A DNA stretch of 64,000 bases from CAZPBC01 sp964584775. Lineage in GTDB: Bacteria; Chlamydiota; Chlamydiia; Chlamydiales; SLFE01. The notes beneath the pieces are model-generated. The model was not told where the DNA came from. It did no database searches and was given only the letters and a program-made list of their open reading frames with translations. This document shows, in pieces, positions 58,596-64,000 of this stretch. How positions within the stretch are numbered: the first letter of the stretch is position 1; the number at the start of each line of letters is the position of its first letter. The translations under genes and the position numbers were made by a program. The stretch spans positions 35,526-99,525 of the forward strand of contig CAZPBC010000001.1 of NCBI GenBank assembly GCA_964584775.1. Reading direction: 5' to 3'.

Positions 58596-60965
58596 ATGAG
58601 CCATCCAGCCCCAGGTGCCCCAGGGAGTGAGCCCTTTTGGACGAGCAGCCAGAAGATGGGTCTCGGTACTTCCCTCAACCCCTCTAGTCAGACTTGGTTC
58701 ACTCTTGCGAAAGGAGTGGTGACAGAGGTCTATTACCCCTCGATCGATACGGTTGCCCTGCGGCAGTTGCTCTTTCTCGTGGTCGGTCCCGACGGAACGT
58801 TTTACTCGGAGAAAAGAGACTGTGACTTTCAGTACAAGACCTCTTCGGCCGGAGTTCCTTGTTGGGAGGTCACCACGACTGCCAAAGATGGAGCTTTCCA
58901 AATTCGAAAAACCGTTTACACCGATCCCTATCGCAATGCGCTGATCGTTGAAGGGGAGTTCATCGCTCTAAAAGGAGAGCAGGGTGATTACACGATCTAT
59001 CTCCACGTGAACCCCCACCTCCGCAACTACGGCTATGGAAATAGCGGCTTTGTGGATGACTACAAGGGAGTGCCCATGCTCTTTGCCGAGAAGTATGACT
59101 TCTGTGTGGCGGCAGTGGCAGAGCCCGCGTTTAAAAAACGCACTGTTGGATATGTCGGAGTCAGTGACGGATGGGAACAGCTGAGTCAAAGTGGTGAGTT
59201 AAAAGAGCGCTACACAGAAGCGACGGAGGGAAACATCGGTCTGACGGGTCAACTTGAGACAGATGCGCATGGAAAGTTCCGCATCGTCGTGGGTTTCGGT
59301 CGGACAAGAGCCATTGCTGCTCAGCTTGCAAGGGCCTCCTTAACGCTTCCTGATAAAGAGATGCGAGAAAGCTATGTGCGCCCCTGGATGGAGGTACAAA
59401 GAGCTGCAGATCCCATCTTTAAACAGGCGGTAGAGCCCGCAAAATCGTTGTTGAAGACCTCTCTGATGGTGCTCAAAGCCCATCAGACAAAAATTTTCAG
59501 AGGGAGCATCATTGCATCGCTTTCGATTCCATGGGGAGGAAGCCGCGCTGATAAGAGTCTAGGAGGCTACCATCTTGTCTGGCCTCGTGATCTCGTGGAG
59601 AGTGCGTTTGGACTTGCGGCGGTCAATGACCTCCACGGAGCAAGACAGGTGCTTCATTACCTCATGTGCACACAAGAAGCCGATGGACACTGGGCGCAAA
59701 ACATGTGGGTGGATGGTTCGGTCTATTGGACTGGAGTGCAGATGGATGAAACAGCGCTTCCCATCCTCTTAGCCAGTTATTTGAAAAAGAAGGGGGCTCT
59801 CGGTGAGCTCGACCCATGGCTCATGGTGAAACGGGCGGCCGAGTATGTCGCAAAAAATGGCCCGATGACTCAGGAAGACCGGTGGGAAGAGAATGCAGGC
59901 TACACTCCTTTCACACTCGCTGCAGAGATCGCAGCTCTCGTGATCGCCTCTGATTTTTACCGGGAGCGTGGTCTGGAAAAAGAGGCTGACTATCTTTTAG
60001 ACATCGCAGACCGCTGGAACGATCATATCGAAGAGCGCCTCTATGTGAAGGACACGCCGCTTTCACGTGAGCTCGGGATTGAGGGGTACTATGTCCGCAT
60101 CACCGAAGAGGGTGCAGGGCTCGAAGGAGAAATTCCTATCCGCAACAGAGCGGTGCAAGAGATGGAGCACAAATCCTCTGAGATTGTCAGTACCGACGCT
60201 CTAGCCTTCGTGCGATTTGGACTGCGACGCGCGAACGATCCAAGGATGCTGAATACTGTGAAAGCGATTGATGCGACCCTGATCAAAGAAACGAAGAGGG
60301 GGCCCGTTTGGTTGCGTTACCGCTTCGACGGGTACGGCGAAAAAGAGGATGGAAGTGACTATGATGGAACAGGTGTGGGACGAGGGTGGCCCCTCCTGGT
60401 TGGAGAAAGGGCTCACTATGAGCTTGCGAAAGGAGACACCCAGCAAGCGGAGCACCTCTTTTCCGTGATGGGTAACTTTGCAAGTACGACGCACCTCATT
60501 CCTGAACAGGTGTGGGACAGTCCAGACATTCCGGAGAAAGGACTCTTTAACGGCGAACCTACGGCTTCTGCGATGCCGCTTGTTTGGGCTCATGGTGAGT
60601 ACCTCAAGCTCTGGTGTTCACTCCAAGAGAAGCGGTTATTTGACCTTCCACCTGAGGTGGCAGAGCGCTATCACGATAAAGTGACCAAGTGCCATTTTGA
60701 TTCATGGAGGTTTAATCATAAGATCCGAAAGTGCTCGTTTGAGCGGACTCTCCGCTTTGAGCTTTTGGCTCCCGCAAAAGTGCGCTACTCAATCGATGGG
60801 TGGGAGACCACCCAAGAAAAAGAGACGCACGATACGGGTCTCGGAATCCACTATTTGGATATTCCCCAAGATGAACTCGAAGGAAGAAAAGGGATCGAGT
60901 TCACCTTCTACTGGTCAGAATCAGATCAATGGGAAGAGACCAATTTTTCCATTGAGAAAATTTAA
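58596..60965 (+). CDS. GH15 glucoamylase / glucodextranase-like enzyme
   Basis: A 789-residue glycoside hydrolase family 15 enzyme (N-terminal beta-sandwich, about 1-270, and (alpha/alpha)6 barrel, about 290-670). It releases glucose from the ends of glycogen or similar glucans. Motifs: LGTSLNPSSQTWFTLAKGVV in the first domain, YHLVWPRDLVESAFGLAAV, the catalytic Glu in DRWEENAGYTPFTLAAE, and EQVWDSPDIPEKG. A Trp/Tyr-rich C-terminal domain of about 90 residues follows. No signal peptide, so cytoplasmic. AAGGAGGT ribosome site. Glycogen metabolism is a known chlamydial feature, though this family is not in the pathogenic Chlamydia. Confidence 0.94.
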   Translation: MSHPAPGAPGSEPFWTSSQKMGLGTSLNPSSQTWFTLAKGVVTEVYYPSIDTVALRQLLFLVVGPDGTFYSEKRDCDFQYKTSSAGVPCWEVTTTAKDGAFQIRKTVYTDPYRNALIVEGEFIALKGEQGDYTIYLHVNPHLRNYGYGNSGFVDDYKGVPMLFAEKYDFCVAAVAEPAFKKRTVGYVGVSDGWEQLSQSGELKERYTEATEGNIGLTGQLETDAHGKFRIVVGFGRTRAIAAQLARASLTLPDKEMRESYVRPWMEVQRAADPIFKQAVEPAKSLLKTSLMVLKAHQTKIFRGSIIASLSIPWGGSRADKSLGGYHLVWPRDLVESAFGLAAVNDLHGARQVLHYLMCTQEADGHWAQNMWVDGSVYWTGVQMDETALPILLASYLKKKGALGELDPWLMVKRAAEYVAKNGPMTQEDRWEENAGYTPFTLAAEIAALVIASDFYRERGLEKEADYLLDIADRWNDHIEERLYVKDTPLSRELGIEGYYVRITEEGAGLEGEIPIRNRAVQEMEHKSSEIVSTDALAFVRFGLRRANDPRMLNTVKAIDATLIKETKRGPVWLRYRFDGYGEKEDGSDYDGTGVGRGWPLLVGERAHYELAKGDTQQAEHLFSVMGNFASTTHLIPEQVWDSPDIPEKGLFNGEPTASAMPLVWAHGEYLKLWCSLQEKRLFDLPPEVAERYHDKVTKCHFDSWRFNHKIRKCSFERTLRFELLAPAKVRYSIDGWETTQEKETHDTGLGIHYLDIPQDELEGRKGIEFTFYWSESDQWEETNFSIEKI

Positions 60966-62095
60966 GCATAGAGACAACGCACTGGGGTCTGAAGGAGTGT
61001 TTTTCCTGTGACGACTTCTTGTTTGAGCTTATCTAGGTCTGTCGAAGGACCGTAAATCGGGCACTGGATCACGAGTGTCTCATCTTCAATGAGTGTTCGA
61101 ACACTCTCCGTGTAGTCCAGTCGATGCTTTCTCTCTTTCATGTACTGCGGGATATTGCTCATGTAGAGAGTATCTACGACGAGGTTCTCCCTTCTGAGAA
61201 GGGCTACAAGTTTCTTGAAGGTCGCTGTGTTTCTCACATCTTCGGTGACAAGGGCGACTTTGTCTTCAAGTGCTAGCCTGCGAATGTGTTGATAGCTACG
61301 GTCACTCGAGAGCCAACTTCCTGGAGTGTCAAGCTGGCGGTTCGTTTCTTCAAAAGGACAAACGCAGATCCCACCGTTCGCGATATTAGGAGAAAAAACT
61401 CGACGGTTTTTCTCGAGATAAGGTCCCATCTTTTTCAGAAACTCCTCACGACTTTCCGAAAGGCGCACTAAGCGGAGAGTTTCTTCAAGAAGAAGGGCGT
61501 TTTTAGGATTGAAGTCGCAGATGACTCCGTAGCTAGAGTGGCGCTCTGCCATGATATCCAAGTTGTGCCAACCAGAGAAGCCAATATGGCAGCTATTCAC
61601 CTTGATAGGGTGTTTTTTTAAGATCTCTTGAGTCTCTAAAGGGTTACTTTCGTTGGTGGTGATGTAGACGCCGGCAAGATCGCCATTCATCTTCTTATTG
61701 CTCAGCTCTTCGATCTCTTGTGTGAGAGGATTCGTGTGGGTTGCCCTCTTTGGTGCTGTTTTTGTCACTTTTACAGGGTTCTCATAGCAATTTCTCATGA
61801 ACTGACTCTCTAAGACAATTTTTTGTCCCAGCTGATCAGAAAAGAGTGTCACTAACCACCCCCACGCCTCCTGCAAATAGCATGCGGCATTGAAGAGGTG
61901 GAGCTGTGTTTGTTTAGAAGATCTCGGTAAATTGAAGAGGGCTTCTGCGAGTTCCATCACCGTCAGGATCACTCCGAAGTAGAGTGCCTTTGGTATGGCT
62001 GTCACCTTTCTCCCGATCCAACCTTCTTCGCTTGGAAGGGGAAGGGGGTTTTGGTGTTCGTAACTAAATCGTAAGGGGGTCTTTTCTGTTTGCAT
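60962..62095 (-). CDS. Methyltransferase-like protein of an intracellular-bacteria-associated type
   Basis: A 377-residue protein (start MQTEKTPLRFSYEHQ; a TTG 7 codons upstream is the alternative). Residues about 45-100 are moderately hydrophobic. The main part has a pattern I associate with LIC_10091-like class I SAM methyltransferase-type proteins: YGVICDFNPKNALLLEETLR, then PGSWLSSDRSYQHIRRLALE, then DTLYMSNIPQYMKERKH. I cannot assign a substrate. Seen only as motif resemblance, not confirmed by search. The stop overlaps the GH15 gene by 4 nt. Confidence 0.7.
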   Translation of the reverse strand: MQTEKTPLRFSYEHQNPLPLPSEEGWIGRKVTAIPKALYFGVILTVMELAEALFNLPRSSKQTQLHLFNAACYLQEAWGWLVTLFSDQLGQKIVLESQFMRNCYENPVKVTKTAPKRATHTNPLTQEIEELSNKKMNGDLAGVYITTNESNPLETQEILKKHPIKVNSCHIGFSGWHNLDIMAERHSSYGVICDFNPKNALLLEETLRLVRLSESREEFLKKMGPYLEKNRRVFSPNIANGGICVCPFEETNRQLDTPGSWLSSDRSYQHIRRLALEDKVALVTEDVRNTATFKKLVALLRRENLVVDTLYMSNIPQYMKERKHRLDYTESVRTLIEDETLVIQCPIYGPSTDLDKLKQEVVTGKTLLQTPVRCLYA

Positions 62096-62140
62096 GCCCC
62101 CATCTTGAAGGGACAATGTAAAGAAAAAATTAAAGAAAGA

Positions 62141-63262
62141 TTAATTTTTGTCTTCGACGGAGACGGTAGAGAGATCTTCGAACCGTTTTTCAGGGGAAGT
62201 GCTTTGTTCTAGTTGCACAGTCGTTGTTGGGAAGGCAATTTGAGCCCCGTGCTTTTCGATGATCTGTCCAGCTTTAATCAGAACGTCTTGTTGCGCGGTT
62301 CTCCACTTTTGCCAGTTGGTTGTTTTAGTGAAGGTATAGATGTTGATGTCGAGAGAGTAGGCGCCGAAGTTGTGGAACTCCACCATCAAAAATTGATTCT
62401 GATCGATATCAGGGTGGTTTTGGAGCATCTCGCGGATCTCATCGACGATGGGTACGATGCTGTTAAAGTCCTCGTAGCGGATGCCGATGTCTTTTTTGAT
62501 CCGGCGGTTGTACATCCGACTCGGGTTTTCAACGATTGCATCGGTCATCAACGCATTGGGAATGTAGGTGGGGCGGCGGTCGAAGGTACGGATCTTTGTC
62601 ATGTACCAGCCGATGTTCTCGACCACTCCCTCAAAATTCTTGTTGGGCGAGCGGATCCACTCTCCTTCAGAGAAGTGACGGTTGACGTAGATCATGAGTC
62701 CTCCGAAGAAGTTCTTGATCACGTCACTTGCTGAGAAAGAGATCGCCAAACCACCGACTCCACCAAATGCCACAAACGCAGTCAAAGGCACTTGAAAGAG
62801 GTCTAAAATGAGGAAACCTCCAAGGATAAAGATCGAGATGGAGGCGAGGCGGCTCAGAGCTAAGACAACGGCTTTGTCGACTTTCTTCGTTTTTCCCGCT
62901 TTTGCTTTTCTTAGAAACTCTTCGGTGAGTTTTCTCTGCCAAACAAGAAGAAGGAAGAAAACACTGATATAGAGGTAGAGTTTGCGGACGAAGGGGAGAT
63001 CGACGGCCGTCGTCAAAGTCTCAAAGTAGAGACCGAGGTTTTGGATTAAAACTAAAAGACCGAAGCCGACTAGAATCCACTGGATCGGTGCATACATCGC
63101 CTCAGCAAAAAGTTTCAGCCACGGACGGTTTCCATTTGTTGAAATGATTTTTTTTAATCCAAAACGGACCAGAAAGACGGATAGGAGTGTCAGTCCGACA
63201 ATGATAAAAGGGTCGAGAAACACACTATATGAAAATTTTTCTATGACTTCTTCAGGTTCCAC
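62141..63262 (-). CDS. MscS-family mechanosensitive channel
   Basis: A 373-residue small-conductance mechanosensitive channel. Several hydrophobic helices (residues about 12-120) lead to the pore-lining helix TAFVAFGGVGGLAISFSASD, then VIKNFFGGLMIYVNRHFSEG and the beta domain with GVVENIGWYMTKIRTFDRRP. A cytoplasmic C-terminal domain ends with TTVQLEQS. It releases solutes on osmotic downshift. Followed leftward by the methyltransferase-like gene. Confidence 0.93.
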   Translation of the reverse strand: MEPEEVIEKFSYSVFLDPFIIVGLTLLSVFLVRFGLKKIISTNGNRPWLKLFAEAMYAPIQWILVGFGLLVLIQNLGLYFETLTTAVDLPFVRKLYLYISVFFLLLVWQRKLTEEFLRKAKAGKTKKVDKAVVLALSRLASISIFILGGFLILDLFQVPLTAFVAFGGVGGLAISFSASDVIKNFFGGLMIYVNRHFSEGEWIRSPNKNFEGVVENIGWYMTKIRTFDRRPTYIPNALMTDAIVENPSRMYNRRIKKDIGIRYEDFNSIVPIVDEIREMLQNHPDIDQNQFLMVEFHNFGAYSLDINIYTFTKTTNWQKWRTAQQDVLIKAGQIIEKHGAQIAFPTTTVQLEQSTSPEKRFEDLSTVSVEDKN

Positions 63263-63324
63263 GAATCCATCATAACCTAAAAAAGAGTAAAAATCTAGCC
63301 TTAATTGTTTAAGATGGCTCGATC

Positions 63325-64000
63325 CTAGTCGATCAGGGCCTCTTCAAGCTCTACGGTAGCGGCGGCGAAGCGGCGTATTCCATCTGAGAGCTTCTCAATG
63401 GCCATTTGGTTATCGTTGAGGAGGAAACGGAAAGTCGATTCGTCCAGCTTAATACGAGAGATGTCAGCTGCTTTTGCTGTGTGGGGATCGAGTTTGCGGG
63501 TGAGTTCGCCCTCTGTGCTGGCGAGCTCATCGAGAAGCTTAGGACTGATTGTCAGGAGGTCACAGCCTGCCAGTTCTAGGATTTCACCCATATTTCTAAA
63601 GCTCGCACCCATGACTTGGGTTTTGTATCCAAAATGTTTGAGGTAGTTGTAGATGCGGTGGACAGATTGAACGCCGGGATCCTCTTCAGGGGCGTAGTCG
63701 CGTCCATCGTTCTTTTTGTGCCAGTCGAGAATACGCCCCACGAAAGGCGAAATGAGTGTAGCGCCCGCCTCAGCGGCTTCAACTGCTTGTGTCACGGAGA
63801 ACATGAGTGTCATGTTGCAGTGGATGCCCTTTTTCTCGAGGACTTCACAGGCCCTCATGCCTTCCCAAGTGGAAGCGAGTTTAATGAGGATGCGTTCACG
63901 GGGGATGCCAGCGTCTTCGTAAAGTGAAATCAGCCATTCCGCTTTTTGGATGCTACCTAGAGTATCGAAGGAGAGGCGCGCATCGACTTCGGTAGAGACA
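63325..64000 (-). CDS. tal: Transaldolase, N-terminus cut by window edge
   Basis: About 225 C-terminal residues of transaldolase from the pentose phosphate pathway, open to the right edge. Catalytic Lys lies in RILIKLASTWEG, then CNMTLMFSVTQAVEAAEAGA and ISPFVGRILDWHKKNDGRDY, then TQVMGASFRNMGEILELAGC and DLLTISPKLLDEL. This is the TalB (subfamily 1) arrangement. The start codon is outside the window. Confidence 0.96.
   Translation of the reverse strand, partial: VSTEVDARLSFDTLGSIQKAEWLISLYEDAGIPRERILIKLASTWEGMRACEVLEKKGIHCNMTLMFSVTQAVEAAEAGATLISPFVGRILDWHKKNDGRDYAPEEDPGVQSVHRIYNYLKHFGYKTQVMGASFRNMGEILELAGCDLLTISPKLLDELASTEGELTRKLDPHTAKAADISRIKLDESTFRFLLNDNQMAIEKLSDGIRRFAAATVELEEALID

Overview
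The window looks like chromosome from an obligate or facultative intracellular bacterium, most likely an environmental member of the Chlamydiota (Parachlamydia/Waddlia/Estrella-like). This is inferred from the mix of reduced-genome housekeeping genes (priA, mutS, ttcA, tdk, folE, rimO, tal) with many eukaryote-type proteins: F-box, ankyrin, TPR, a classical tyrosine phosphatase and WASP-like actin-regulatory modules. Two near-consensus sigma-54 promoters and many small bilobed membrane proteins fit the same picture. Base composition looks like the high-40s % GC by eye. A Legionellales origin cannot be excluded without a database search. There is no intact transposon, CRISPR array or rRNA.

Layout. 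1-15.7 kb: priA (cut by the left edge) with a partner gene; two tandem paralogues of unknown function; mutS; an interrupted small ORF; a LuxR-type regulator; tRNA-Asn; dps; a lipoprotein; and an operon of ttcA, a MoxR-type AAA+ ATPase and a 604-residue protein of unknown function. 15.7-20.3 kb is an accessory island beside tRNA-Thr/tRNA-Tyr. It has ~95-bp direct repeats flanking a small membrane-protein gene, a truncated ankyrin gene with a decayed tail, a degenerate tRNA-like fragment, and a 729-residue F-box/ankyrin protein whose C-terminus looks like an IS3-type transposase OrfA helix-turn-helix. 20.3-30 kb: PAP2 phosphatase, TfoX-N, OsmC, two exported FMN-reductase-like proteins, ABC-F, DedA, TM2, an HI0933-type flavoprotein and thymidine kinase. 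30-38 kb: three small exported proteins (one very Cys-rich), a classical protein tyrosine phosphatase with a coiled-coil partner, acyl-CoA dehydrogenase, and a sigma-54-driven alpha/beta-hydrolase-like protein. 39.4-43.6 kb: a forward operon (nhaD, DUF1295, trmH, MDR reductase, tspO). 43.6-48 kb: an exported 2OG-oxygenase-like protein, alcohol dehydrogenase, TPR-ankyrin protein, CPBP protease and a hydrolase.

The standout is 48.3-51.6 kb. Two adjacent genes encode proteins whose C-terminal parts reproduce the order of a eukaryotic WASP-family VCA module: a WH2-like motif, an amphipathic C-like helix, and an acidic tail with one tryptophan. The second ends in a stretch containing DDEWDD, the same hexapeptide that ends human WASP, and has a proline-rich segment directly before its WH2-like motif. 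It also has its own near-perfect sigma-54 promoter, while the first gene sits behind a very AT-rich leader. I propose they are secreted Arp2/3-activating actin nucleators; this is inference from motifs.

51.5-64 kb returns to housekeeping and membrane functions: an operon with a phosphoribosyltransferase, PEBP, two membrane proteins and an ATP-grasp enzyme; rimO; a folE/AI-2E-exporter operon; a GH15 glucoamylase; a methyltransferase-like protein; an MscS channel; and transaldolase cut by the right edge. Genes are tightly packed, and several convergent pairs overlap at their 3' ends.
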